Assembly: GCA_964528095.1 (NCBI GenBank)
Contig: CAZGSG010000212.1
Span: forward strand, 1-10,236
Direction: 5' to 3'
Length of the DNA stretch: 10,236 nucleotides
Source: CAZGSG01 sp964528095
Lineage (GTDB): Bacteria; Bacteroidota; Bacteroidia; Chitinophagales; Chitinophagaceae
Shown: piece after piece, positions 1 through 7,331 of the stretch
Layout: each line of letters opens with the position of its first letter
Numbering within the stretch: the first letter of the stretch is position 1
Position numbers and translations under genes: made by a program
Notes under the pieces: model-generated
Databases searched by the model: none
What the model was told of the DNA's origin: nothing
Seen by the model: only the letters and a program-made list of their open reading frames with translations

Positions 1-1022
1 ACCGTTACTGTACCATTGTTTACGCCAACACAGGCAGTAGCTGAAGAAGTAGCTGTTCCGGTGAGTACAGGTCCCGCACCCACAGTCACGTTCATGCCAG
101 GGGACACACAACCTGCCCCATCTTTTACTGTAACAATATGCGATCCTGCTGCCACACCGGTAAATACATTACCCGGCTGCACAATTGTTGCATCAAGTGT
201 ATATGTGTAAGGACCGACTCCTGTTGGTGAAGTGATCGTAATGATACCATCAGCGCCTCCGCTACAGGAAGTACTGGATGTAGCTGCCGCAAAGCTGATA
301 CCTGTACCCGCTGTGATCGTAAATGGATAGTTGTTGGAAATACATGCTCCTTCCCTGACACGGGCATTGTAACTACCGGGTGCCAATCCGCCAACAGTAT
401 ATGGATTGGCTCCCGTTAACCACGGACCTCCATCAATAGAATATTCATAAGGGCCGCTACCGCTTGTTGCGGTGATCGTCACCGTTCCATTATTTACACC
501 TGTGCAGGAAGTAGCGGTAGTAGTAGTGGTCACGGTAAGTGTGTTATTACCGGCTGGGATGATCACACCTCCCGGGATAGTGGTAATACAACCACCCCCA
601 GCATTAATACCTATGATATAAAAACCTGCCGGCAAACCCGACAGTATATTACCTGGTACCAGAGGCACAGATCCATTTACTGTATATGTATAAGGGCCGC
701 CGCCTGCAGGAGGGGTAAGAATAATACTGCCGTTAGATGCGCCTGCGCAACTCGGTGGATTTACTGTATAAGCAACAGTAAATGTTCCTGTAGAACTGAC
801 CGTTGCAGGAACAGTATTCGTACAACCGCCAGAAGCTGCAATCACCGTATAGTTATTCGCAGAAAGGTTATTAAAAGTAAACGTATTACCTGCTGTGATA
901 GTGGCGGTAGTACCTCCTGGATTCAAGGTAAGTAAATACGGTGGCGTGCTTCCGGAACCGGCAGGAATTGTTACAGTGATCGCTCCTGAAGGCACAGCAC
1001 AATTGGTCTCAACTGTCGACAC
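1..1022 (-). repeat. Array of at least five SprB-type protein repeats
   Basis: Within the partial surface protein, first cysteines fall at residues 370, 454, 535, 615 and 693, spaced 84, 81, 80 and 78 residues. Second cysteines sit at 429, 507, 589 and 667. Recurrent pieces are TSC-G--NGTVTIT near the start, GPYTYT or GPYEYS in the middle, and a -L-AG-Y-V stretch before the second Cys. The repeats are diverged at DNA level, so the array looks old rather than recently amplified. The fifth unit is cut by the window edge. Confidence 0.85.
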
Positions 1023-2108
1023 TGTAACAGGTAAAACACTTTGATTGATCGTGATCGTATCATCAATAATAATCGGACCTCCGCCTACACAGGATGCATA
1101 GATTGAACGGAGTATATATTTTTCAGAAGGAGCTAAAGGGCAGATATTTCCCAGATCAATATCAAGCATGCCGGGAGTCGTAGAGACAGGATTTGTAACA
1201 ATAGGTCCAAAGGGTGTTCCCGCCAGTGTGAGCATCTGTGCACTGACAAACCGGGAAGTAGCTCCTGATGGAATAAAACGGAAAGCTTCTTTTGTAGCTG
1301 TCCATACCGACGCGTTCTTTCCGGGCGCTTCTACCGCTTTATCCCTGTTCCAGTTTTGAAGTCCCATTATTGATTTACCACCAAAAAGTGAGGGGTTACA
1401 AAATTTTTGCTGTATAAAAACTTCGATAACAGATGTCGTCTCGTGTATTACCATCTGGAAACTGTTCGGAGTAGTATTGTTACATTGAGGATTACCAAAC
1501 ACGCCCACATTGTAGAAACTGGCGATAAATCTCCGGAAAGGCGCTGTGCCTTCCACTCTCCATTCGATCTTTTTATCTGCTGCTCCCTTGGGAGGATCCA
1601 GATCACAGTAAGCACCCATAATCGCAGCCCGGGGATAATAAGGCAGGTCCTGGCTGGCCCCATTGGCACATTGTATATCACTACCGGCACCAGGAATTGT
1701 ACCCGTAATATTATAAGCGTTAAAACAATTGGCATTCGACACATCAAAAGTCAATAATCCATTGGAGCCAATAACAACCTTATCATATGGAACAGGAGCA
1801 CCAAAAAAACAAACCGGGAAAGGAAGTCCGATCACACCACTATATGTATCATCATTATACAGATCGAACAGCTCAGTGCCCGTAAGCGTTGTATACGCGT
1901 AGGGTTTGTAAGGAATTGATACCAGCGTATAATCTTCGCTTGTTTTGAGATAGGGTATTTTAAATTTCATCTCCGCACATGTCTGCCCGCATGTGAGATT
2001 AATAACAGAGTCGTTAATACCGGTGAAATTTTCCTGTGCCCGAAGCTGAAAGAAAGAACACAAATAAAAAGATAACAGTAAAAGAAATTTGCTTCTTTTG
2101 ATTCTCAT
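1..2108 (-). CDS. Secreted SprB-repeat surface protein, partial (C-terminus beyond the left edge)
   Basis: The frame is open from the ATG at 2108 to base 1: 702 full codons and no stop, so the C-terminus is missing. Residues 1-24 are a signal peptide: MRIKRSK, then a hydrophobic core, with likely cleavage at LRA|QE. Residues about 25-350 form a globular region with VVIGSNGLLTFD (111-122), YCDLDPP (167-173), WRVEGTAPFRRF (183-194) and NSFQMVIHET (215-224). That pattern resembles nidogen-like extracellular domains, which is my reading. From about residue 363 come SprB-type repeats of about 80 residues, each opening with a Cys followed by a GxxNGxITIT-like strand. SprB repeats occur in large adhesins and gliding-motility proteins exported by the type IX secretion system. 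A type B sorting domain would be expected at the unseen C-terminus. The role is probably cell-surface adhesion. The gene follows the Rel gene by 210 bases on the same strand, with no functional link evident. Confidence 0.88.
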   Translation of the reverse strand, partial: MRIKRSKFLLLLSFYLCSFFQLRAQENFTGINDSVINLTCGQTCAEMKFKIPYLKTSEDYTLVSIPYKPYAYTTLTGTELFDLYNDDTYSGVIGLPFPVCFFGAPVPYDKVVIGSNGLLTFDVSNANCFNAYNITGTIPGAGSDIQCANGASQDLPYYPRAAIMGAYCDLDPPKGAADKKIEWRVEGTAPFRRFIASFYNVGVFGNPQCNNTTPNSFQMVIHETTSVIEVFIQQKFCNPSLFGGKSIMGLQNWNRDKAVEAPGKNASVWTATKEAFRFIPSGATSRFVSAQMLTLAGTPFGPIVTNPVSTTPGMLDIDLGNICPLAPSEKYILRSIYASCVGGGPIIIDDTITINQSVLPVTVSTVETNCAVPSGAITVTIPAGSGSTPPYLLTLNPGGTTATITAGNTFTFNNLSANNYTVIAASGGCTNTVPATVSSTGTFTVAYTVNPPSCAGASNGSIILTPPAGGGPYTYTVNGSVPLVPGNILSGLPAGFYIIGINAGGGCITTIPGGVIIPAGNNTLTVTTTTTATSCTGVNNGTVTITATSGSGPYEYSIDGGPWLTGANPYTVGGLAPGSYNARVREGACISNNYPFTITAGTGISFAAATSSTSCSGGADGIITITSPTGVGPYTYTLDATIVQPGNVFTGVAAGSHIVTVKDGAGCVSPGMNVTVGAGPVLTGTATSSATACVGVNNGTVT

Positions 2109-2214
2109 GGTTAGCAGATAATTTTTTGTTGAATGCAGGGCAGCAGCGTGATTGGCTAATTTATGAAAAAAAACCTTCCAAAGCCCGCTGGTGGAGAATA
2201 AAAGGAGAATGACA

Positions 2215-2251
2215 CCGGTTTAGAGGGCGGCACCTGCTCATGGCAAACCGG
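2215..2251 (-). terminator. Possible weak hairpin between the Rel and SprB-repeat genes
   Basis: CCGGTTT (2215-2221) and AAACCGG (2245-2251) form a perfect 7-bp inverted repeat around a 23-base loop. It lies in the 210-base gap after the Rel stop, read on the minus strand. There is no clean U-run after it, so it may be a weak terminator, a processing site or chance. I saw no convincing promoter in the rest of the gap (2109-2318). Confidence 0.25.
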
Positions 2252-2318
2252 AACCCTGGCATTTAGGGAATTTTACTTACAGGCCAGCCCGACCGGTATT
2301 CAACATATCGCGTAACAG

Positions 2319-4565
2319 TTACTGCACATCTTCAGTATCATACCTGTCCACTGATTCAATACCCGGCAGGCTTTTCAGGCGGGACACCAATTCTTCCAGC
2401 TCTTCCTTATCATGTACATATAACCGGATATTCCCTTCAAATAATCCCTCCTTTGCTTCAATGGTGATCGCGGCAATATTGATCTTCAGATCCCCGGATA
2501 TCATTGTCGTTATTTTATTCACCACACCCACATCATCCATTCCCACGATCTTCACTCCGGTGAGGAAGGAAATCTCCTTGTTCTTCGCCCATTTTGTTTT
2601 GACTACCCGGTGCCCATAGTTGGCCAGCAACTTTGCCGCATTCGGACAATTTGTACGATGGATCGTCAGTCCTTTTCCTGTTGTTACAAATCCAAATACG
2701 TCATCACCAGGAATAGGTGTGCAGCAATTCGCCAGGTTATATACGATCTTATCACTGCTTTCGCCAAAGATGATCAGCTCGGCATCTTTTTTCCCGGAAT
2801 TATGTTGTGGCGGCGCAAAATCCTGTCTGAATTCCTGTAATGTTTTCACAGGTCGTGGCGGTTCTATCTTATCACCAACCACTTTGAATTCTTTCAGTTC
2901 TTTAAGATCGATATTCTTTATAGCAACGGAGTAAAAAAGATCCAGATGCGATTGCAACTTATAATATTGCACCAGTTCATCGATATTATGCTGGGTAAAT
3001 GATGCGCCCATTCCTTCCAGTTTACGCTGCACCGTATACTTACCTTCATCAGATACTTTTCTTTTTTCTTCCTTCAGTGCATCCTTGATACGGCCTTTTG
3101 CTTTGGCCGTTACCACAAAACCCAGCCAGTCCTCTGAAGGTTTTTGTTTATTGCTGGTGATGATCTCAACCTGGTCACCACTTCGCAGTTTCTGGCTTAG
3201 CGGCACCAGTTTGTGATTCACTTTCGCACCGATCGTCTTTACACCAATTGCACTGTGAATGGAGAATGCAAAATCCAGTGTGGTAGATCCGACAGGCAGC
3301 ATCTTTACATCGCCCTTGGGCGTGTATACATAGATCTCTTCCGCAAGAAAACTTGTTTTAAAATCCAGGAGAAAATCAACACTATCCGTTTCCTGGCTGC
3401 TGATCATTTCACGGATCTGCTGAAACCATTTATCAAAACGGTTCTCATCGGCAGTACCTTCTTTGTATTTCCAGTGTGCCGCCAATCCTTTTTCCGCGAT
3501 CTCATTCATTCGTTTGGTACGGATCTGCACTTCCACCCATTTACCCATGGGGCCCATAACAGTCGTATGCAGGGCTTCATAGCCATTCGACTTTGGATTG
3601 CTCAACCAATCCCGCAATCTTTCCGGAGATGGTGTATACTCATCCGTGATCATGGAATATACTTTCCAGCAATCTTCTTTTTCTCTTTCCTGTGGTGAAT
3701 CCAATATGACCCGGATAGCAAAAAGATCATACACTTCTTCAAAATCGACGCCTTTCTTTTTTATTTTATTGGAGATAGAATGAATACTTTTCGGGCGTCC
3801 GTATATTTCAAATTTAAAATTTCCGCGTTCCAGCTTTTCTTTAATAGGTTTAATGAATTCATTAATATACTTGGATCGTTCGCGTTTGGTTTCTGCCAGT
3901 TTCCGCGCAATATCTTTATAGGTTTCCGGCTCCATGTATTTCATGGCCAGATCTTCCATCTCTGTTTTTATATTGTACAGTCCCATACGGTGGGCCAGTG
4001 GCGCGTACACATATACTGTTTCCGAGGAGATCTTTAATTGTTTTTCCCGTTTCATGCTTTCCAGCGTGCGCATATTGTGCAGCCGGTCTGCCAGTTTAAT
4101 AAGTATTACACGGGGATCATCTGTAAGGGTAAGCAGGATCTTTTTAAAATTCTCTGCCTGCTGGGACGCGTTTACATCAATGACATTGGAGATTTTGGTG
4201 AGCCCATCCACAATCCTGCCGATCTCCTGGCCAAATTCCCGTTCCACATCTTCGAGCGAGATATCGGTATCCTCCACTGTATCGTGCATCAGGGCGCAGA
4301 TAGTAGAGCGGACCCCCAGCCCGATCTCTTCCACACATATTTTTGCCACAGCCAGCGGATGAAGAATGTAAGGCTCACCGCTTTTGCGCCGCATGGTCTT
4401 ATGCGCATCCGCGGAAAGCTCAAAAGCCCTGCGTAACAGGTCTTTATCACCTGGTTTGATCTTGGTTTTCAACGAACGTAAAAGGGACCGGTATTCCCGT
4501 AGGATCAGTTTTCTCTCCTGTTCTTCATTAAGGTTATACTTCGGCGTCTGCGCAATTGTCTCCAT
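2319..4565 (-). CDS. rel: Bifunctional (p)ppGpp synthetase/hydrolase, RelA/SpoT family
   Basis: This 748-residue protein has the full long-RSH layout and makes and degrades the alarmone (p)ppGpp in the cytoplasm. The HD hydrolase domain (about 45-200) keeps its metal and catalytic set: H69, H94-D95, E98-D99 in HDTVEDT, and the LADRLHN motif (158-164). The synthetase domain (about 250-370) has GRPKSIHSI (256-264), YDLFAIRV (279-286), KSNGYEALH (325-333), the catalytic-type E345 in VEVQIRT, and AHWKYK (363-368). The TGS domain spans about 409-470 (IYVYTPKGD; H437 in SIHS). The Cys-rich region has C614-C615, H636 and C640. A C-terminal ACT domain spans about 668-742. Both active sites look intact, so I infer a dual-function enzyme. 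The ATG at 4565 fits the usual N-terminus. The gene is divergent from tRNA-Leu. Whether the genome has a second long RSH gene cannot be seen, so relA and spoT are both plausible names. Confidence 0.97.
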   Translation of the reverse strand: METIAQTPKYNLNEEQERKLILREYRSLLRSLKTKIKPGDKDLLRRAFELSADAHKTMRRKSGEPYILHPLAVAKICVEEIGLGVRSTICALMHDTVEDTDISLEDVEREFGQEIGRIVDGLTKISNVIDVNASQQAENFKKILLTLTDDPRVILIKLADRLHNMRTLESMKREKQLKISSETVYVYAPLAHRMGLYNIKTEMEDLAMKYMEPETYKDIARKLAETKRERSKYINEFIKPIKEKLERGNFKFEIYGRPKSIHSISNKIKKKGVDFEEVYDLFAIRVILDSPQEREKEDCWKVYSMITDEYTPSPERLRDWLSNPKSNGYEALHTTVMGPMGKWVEVQIRTKRMNEIAEKGLAAHWKYKEGTADENRFDKWFQQIREMISSQETDSVDFLLDFKTSFLAEEIYVYTPKGDVKMLPVGSTTLDFAFSIHSAIGVKTIGAKVNHKLVPLSQKLRSGDQVEIITSNKQKPSEDWLGFVVTAKAKGRIKDALKEEKRKVSDEGKYTVQRKLEGMGASFTQHNIDELVQYYKLQSHLDLFYSVAIKNIDLKELKEFKVVGDKIEPPRPVKTLQEFRQDFAPPQHNSGKKDAELIIFGESSDKIVYNLANCCTPIPGDDVFGFVTTGKGLTIHRTNCPNAAKLLANYGHRVVKTKWAKNKEISFLTGVKIVGMDDVGVVNKITTMISGDLKINIAAITIEAKEGLFEGNIRLYVHDKEELEELVSRLKSLPGIESVDRYDTEDVQ

Positions 4566-4591
4566 TTATACGAATTTAAGAAAATCCGGGC

Positions 4592-4621
4592 TTTATTTTT
4601 TAAGGAAATCCCATACATTTG
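4592..4621 (+). promoter_or_regulatory. Candidate Bacteroidota promoter for tRNA-Leu
   Basis: TACATTTG (4614-4621) matches TAnnTTTG exactly. TTTA (4592-4595) lies 18 bases upstream as an imperfect TTTG box. Transcription would start near 4628, leaving about 80 bases of 5' leader to be trimmed by RNase P. The site falls inside the inferred rel leader, so the two divergent transcripts would overlap at their 5' ends. Confidence 0.45.
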
Positions 4622-4676
4622 CAACCCCTAAGAAAAGTTATAGGACTTCGATGCGGACCCGGGCAAAGCATGGCTC

Positions 4677-4707
4677 CAAATTTAAAACCTATAGCTTATA
4701 TCTGAAA
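4677..4707 (-). promoter_or_regulatory. Candidate Bacteroidota promoter for rel
   Basis: On the minus strand, TTTC (4707-4704, consensus TTTG) is followed after 19 bases by TAAATTTG (4684-4677), a full match to TAnnTTTG. A start near 4669 would give a leader of about 100 bases before the rel ATG. The upstream box abuts the first base of the tRNA-Leu gene. Confidence 0.45.
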
Positions 4708-4789
4708 CCGGATGTGGTGAAATTGGTAGACACGTCAGACTTAGGATCTGATGCCGCAAGGTGTGGGGGTTCGAGTCCCTCCATCCGGA
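4708..4789 (+). tRNA. tRNA-Leu, anticodon UAG
   Basis: The 82-base sequence folds as a class II leucine tRNA. The acceptor stem is CCGGATG (4708-4714) with CATCCGG (4782-4788), and the discriminator is A4789. The anticodon stem is TCAGA/TCTGA (4735-4739 and 4747-4751) around loop CTTAGGA, with anticodon TAG at 4742-4744. A 13-base variable arm (4752-4764) contains GCCGCAAGGT. The T-arm is GGGGG, TTCGAGT, CCCTC (4765-4781). No CCA is encoded, since CTG follows A4789, so the end must be added by nucleotidyltransferase. It reads CUA codons, and other CUN codons by wobble. Confidence 0.97.
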
Positions 4790-4806
4790 CTGTTAAACAG
4801 GTTTAG

Positions 4807-4910
4807 AGTTCAAGGTTTAAAGTTTAAAGTTCTTTAATTCGAATCTACTTCTTTTAAAGTGCTGCGCCCCGGGCGAACCTTACACCTTGAACTTTTAGAC
4901 TTTAAACTTT
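4807..4910 (+). repeat. Interleaved AT-rich inverted repeats between tRNA-Leu and tig
   Basis: Two perfect inverted-repeat pairs lie in the order a-b-a'-b'. AGTTCAAGGT (4807-4816) pairs with ACCTTGAACT (4884-4893). The 12-base block at 4819-4830, containing AGTTTAAAGT, pairs with 4899-4910, containing ACTTTAAACT. The second pair ends four bases before the tig ATG. The order means both stems can form together only as a pseudoknot; otherwise they compete. This may serve as the 3' end of the tRNA transcript, as structure over the tig start, or may be an intergenic repeat family. The function is unknown. Confidence 0.7.
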
Positions 4911-4914
4911 TTTT

Positions 4915-6318
4915 ATGGCAACAATCACAAAAGAAAATATCGGCCTGCTGCATGAAAAGCTGTCGGTAAAGCTGGAAAAGAAGGATTACCTGCCTTCTTT
5001 TGAAAAATCACTGAAAGATTATAGCAAAAAAGCGAATATCCCCGGTTTCCGCAAGGGCATGGTGCCCGCGGGACTGATCAAAAAAATGTACGGGCCTTCC
5101 CTGTTTACTGACGAAGTACTCCGTTCAGTTGACCGCGAACTGGTCAGTTTCCTTCAAAATGATAAGGTAGAGATCTTTGCACAACCCCTGCCTTTTGAAA
5201 CAGATATCCGCCAGTTGGATGTAAATAATCCTGCTGACTATACTTTTCATTTCGAGATCGGCATGAAACCCGAATTTGAATTGCCCGACCTGGCAAAAGC
5301 GAAAATTACCGAATACAAGATCATTGTCACAGACGAAATGATCAATAGTGAACTTACCCGCCTGCAAAACAGGTATGGCAATATGAAAGATGAGACTACG
5401 GTCAATTCTGATGACAATGTATTGAACGTACTTTTCACAGAAGTGAATGAAAATGCAGATCCTGTTGAAAATGGCGCTACCAAAGAGAACTCTTTACTGG
5501 TAAGTTATTTCAAGGAAGATTTTCGCTCACAACTGACCGGCAAGACGGTGAATGATTATGTGGTAGTGCAACTGGACAAGGCGTTTGATGACAAAGAACT
5601 TGAATTTATCATGAACGATCTCGGTCTTGATAAAAATGATCCCGCGGCCAAACAAAAACACTTCAAGATCCAGATCACCAAAATAGGATTGCTGGAAAAG
5701 AAAGAACTCAATGAAGAATTCTTTAACCAGCTATATCCCGAGCAGGATGTAAAAACAGAAGCTGATTTCCGCAATAAGATCAAGGAAGAAATAGGTGCAT
5801 ATTGGAAAGGACAGGTGAGAAACCAGATCCATGACCAGGTATTTCACCAACTTGTTGATACAACATCTATCAGTTTTCCCGAATCTTTCCTGAAAAAATG
5901 GATCAAAACCCAGGGTGAAAATGCAGAAGGTGAACAAGGGCCAGCTAAATCAGATGAAGAAGTAGAAAAAGAATTCCCCGCTTTCCTCAACCAGCTCAAA
6001 TGGACGCTGATCTCTGATAAGATCGTAAAAGAAAATGGTATTGACGTTACACCGGATGAGATCCGCAATTTTGCTCAGCAGCAATTATTCAGCTATATGG
6101 GCGGAATGGGTGGCGCATCCAGCGAAAATCAACCCTGGATGACCGACTATATTGAGAAAATGATGAAGGATCGTAAATATGTGGAAGATTCCTATAACCG
6201 GATCCAGACACAAAAGATCTTCGAATGGACTGAAACAAAATTAAAACCAGAAGAAAAAGAAATAGCGGCGGAAGAATTTACCAAAATGGTAGAAGCACAT
6301 CAGCATCATCACCATTAA
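4915..6318 (+). CDS. tig: Trigger factor, ribosome-associated chaperone
   Basis: This 467-residue protein binds near the ribosomal exit tunnel and shields nascent chains. The N-terminal ribosome-binding domain (about 1-115) carries the family signature GFRKG (44-48) in NIPGFRKGMVP. The middle region (about 160-260), where a peptidyl-prolyl isomerase domain normally sits, lacks recognisable FKBP-type motifs and looks degenerate. The C-terminal chaperone domain is helical and charged (about 262-450), with a Gly/Met-rich patch GGMGG (396-400). Length is slightly above the E. coli protein (432). It ends in AHQHHHH, a natural His-rich tail. The ATG at 4915 is preceded by ACTTTAAACTTTTTTT with no Shine-Dalgarno sequence, as is common in this phylum. 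The gene is first in a tig-clpP-clpP-clpX block, but a terminator follows it, so it is probably its own transcription unit. Confidence 0.95.
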   Translation: MATITKENIGLLHEKLSVKLEKKDYLPSFEKSLKDYSKKANIPGFRKGMVPAGLIKKMYGPSLFTDEVLRSVDRELVSFLQNDKVEIFAQPLPFETDIRQLDVNNPADYTFHFEIGMKPEFELPDLAKAKITEYKIIVTDEMINSELTRLQNRYGNMKDETTVNSDDNVLNVLFTEVNENADPVENGATKENSLLVSYFKEDFRSQLTGKTVNDYVVVQLDKAFDDKELEFIMNDLGLDKNDPAAKQKHFKIQITKIGLLEKKELNEEFFNQLYPEQDVKTEADFRNKIKEEIGAYWKGQVRNQIHDQVFHQLVDTTSISFPESFLKKWIKTQGENAEGEQGPAKSDEEVEKEFPAFLNQLKWTLISDKIVKENGIDVTPDEIRNFAQQQLFSYMGGMGGASSENQPWMTDYIEKMMKDRKYVEDSYNRIQTQKIFEWTETKLKPEEKEIAAEEFTKMVEAHQHHHH

Positions 6319-6362
6319 TGAGTTTTAACCCGGTAATTTCATTTTACTGATATATCATTCAC

Positions 6363-6390
6363 AAAGCTTCGATTTTTCGAAGCTTTTTTT
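6363..6390 (+). terminator. Rho-independent terminator after tig
   Basis: AAAGCTTCGA (6363-6372) and TCGAAGCTTT (6377-6386) form a perfect 10-bp stem with loop TTTT, followed by more T residues to 6390. It lies 44 bases after the tig stop and separates tig from clpP. Confidence 0.9.
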
Positions 6391-6469
6391 ATTAATTTCT
6401 GCCAGTTTAACCGGTAAAACAGCTTTAAAGAGCTTTCTCCCGATATATTTATGCATAGTTGACACCAAT

Positions 6470-6500
6470 TTTGCTGTTTTGCCATTTGGACGGATATTTG
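6470..6500 (+). promoter_or_regulatory. Bacteroidota-type promoter for clpP
   Basis: TTTG (6470-6473), a 19-base spacer, then GATATTTG (6493-6500), which misses the TAnnTTTG consensus only at its first base. Transcription would start near 6507, about 30 bases before the clpP ATG at 6536. This spacing also argues against a start codon at 6479. Confidence 0.6.
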
Positions 6501-6535
6501 ATGAATTGTTCCAATACCCGAACAAAAAATCATCT

Positions 6536-7231
6536 ATGAGTTTTAATTCAGAATTCGAAAAATATGCGGTTAAGCACCGCGGCATGTCCAGCAATACGCT
6601 TAACAGCTATGCTTCGCATCTTGTAACTGGTCTTACGCCGAATATCATTGAAGAGCGCCCGATGAACGTAGCGGTGATGGACGTGTACAGCCGTCTCATG
6701 ATGGACCGTATTATCTTCCTTGGCTATCCTATTAATGACGAAGTGGCAAATATCGTAACGGCACAGTTGTTATTTCTTGATTCTACAGACAGAACAAGAG
6801 ACATTAATATGTACATCAATAGCCCGGGCGGAAGTGTGTATGCCGGTCTTGGAGTGTACGACACCATGCAATATGTAAGTCCTGATGTGGCGACCATCTG
6901 TATCGGCATGGCAGCATCTATGGGCGCTGTTCTGTTAGGCGCAGGTACAAACGGTAAAAGAGCGGCTCTTAAACATGCAAGAGTGATGATGCACCAGCCA
7001 AGCGGCGCAATTGGTGGCCAGGCCAGTGATATCGAGATCACTGTAAACGAAATCCGCAAATTGAAGAAGGAGTTGTATGATATCGTTCATTACCATTCAG
7101 GCAAACCAATAGAACAGATAGAAACAGATTTCGACCGCGACCGCTGGATGAATGCCAGCGAAGCAAAGGAATACGGGCTGGTAGATGAAGTATTGCTGAT
7201 CAATCCCCGGAAGGAGAAGAAAGATAAGTAA
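6536..7231 (+). CDS. clpP: ATP-dependent Clp protease proteolytic subunit ClpP (first copy)
   Basis: This 231-residue serine peptidase subunit forms the tetradecameric chamber that degrades proteins delivered by ClpX. The catalytic triad is S128 in GMAASMG (124-130), H153 in MMHQPSG (151-157) and D202 in DFDRDRW (198-204). The Ser-His (25) and His-Asp (49) spacings match E. coli ClpP. INSPGG (95-100) and YDTMQ (108-112) are also present. D200-R201 keep the residues that in other ClpPs link the two heptameric rings. I chose the ATG at 6536 because the frame's upstream ATG at 6479 lies before the predicted transcription start and adds non-family sequence. The first 40 or so residues may be a processed propeptide (inference). 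It is followed after 100 bases by a paralogue, with no clear terminator between, so the two are probably co-transcribed. Confidence 0.96.
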   Translation: MSFNSEFEKYAVKHRGMSSNTLNSYASHLVTGLTPNIIEERPMNVAVMDVYSRLMMDRIIFLGYPINDEVANIVTAQLLFLDSTDRTRDINMYINSPGGSVYAGLGVYDTMQYVSPDVATICIGMAASMGAVLLGAGTNGKRAALKHARVMMHQPSGAIGGQASDIEITVNEIRKLKKELYDIVHYHSGKPIEQIETDFDRDRWMNASEAKEYGLVDEVLLINPRKEKKDK

Positions 7232-7295
7232 GGCCCGCCATCCTGCTTTGATGCGGAAAAAAACCCTTCATGGTACAGCAACTAATAATAAAACC

Positions 7296-7313
7296 TGCCT
7301 GCTCAAACAGGCA
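7296..7313 (+). other. Small hairpin between the two clpP genes
   Basis: TGCCTG (7296-7301) and CAGGCA (7308-7313) form a 6-bp stem with loop CTCAAA, ending 18 bases before the second clpP start. It lacks a T-run, so it is not a typical terminator. It could tune relative expression or mRNA stability, or be chance. Confidence 0.35.
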
Positions 7314-7331
7314 CTAAATGATAAAAAAAAT

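Noticed and set aside
1407..1757. Open frames on both strands inside the surface-protein gene
   Set aside because: They are out of frame with the continuous signal-peptide-to-repeat reading frame and have no coherent protein features.
3213..4436. Several plus-strand open frames opposite rel, up to 161 residues
   Set aside because: They lie entirely antisense to a strongly conserved gene, overlap each other in different frames, and show no recognisable motifs.
4384..4806. Plus-strand 140-codon frame running through the tRNA-Leu gene
   Set aside because: It overlaps the rel start on the other strand and reads through a complete tRNA, so it is a chance frame.
6298..6318. C-terminal His run on tig as a cloning tag or vector contamination
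   Set aside because: It has four His codons after HQ with mixed codons, is followed directly by native intergenic sequence and the gene's own terminator, and the flanks show no vector sequence.
6479..6535. Longer clpP with a start at 6479
   Set aside because: The well-spaced promoter at 6470-6500 would place this ATG upstream of the transcription start, and the extra 19 residues lack family character.
7248..7331. Extended second clpP starting at 7248
   Set aside because: The 28 extra codons show no ClpP similarity and contain the hairpin at 7296-7313, while the ATG at 7332 has a typical A-rich leader.
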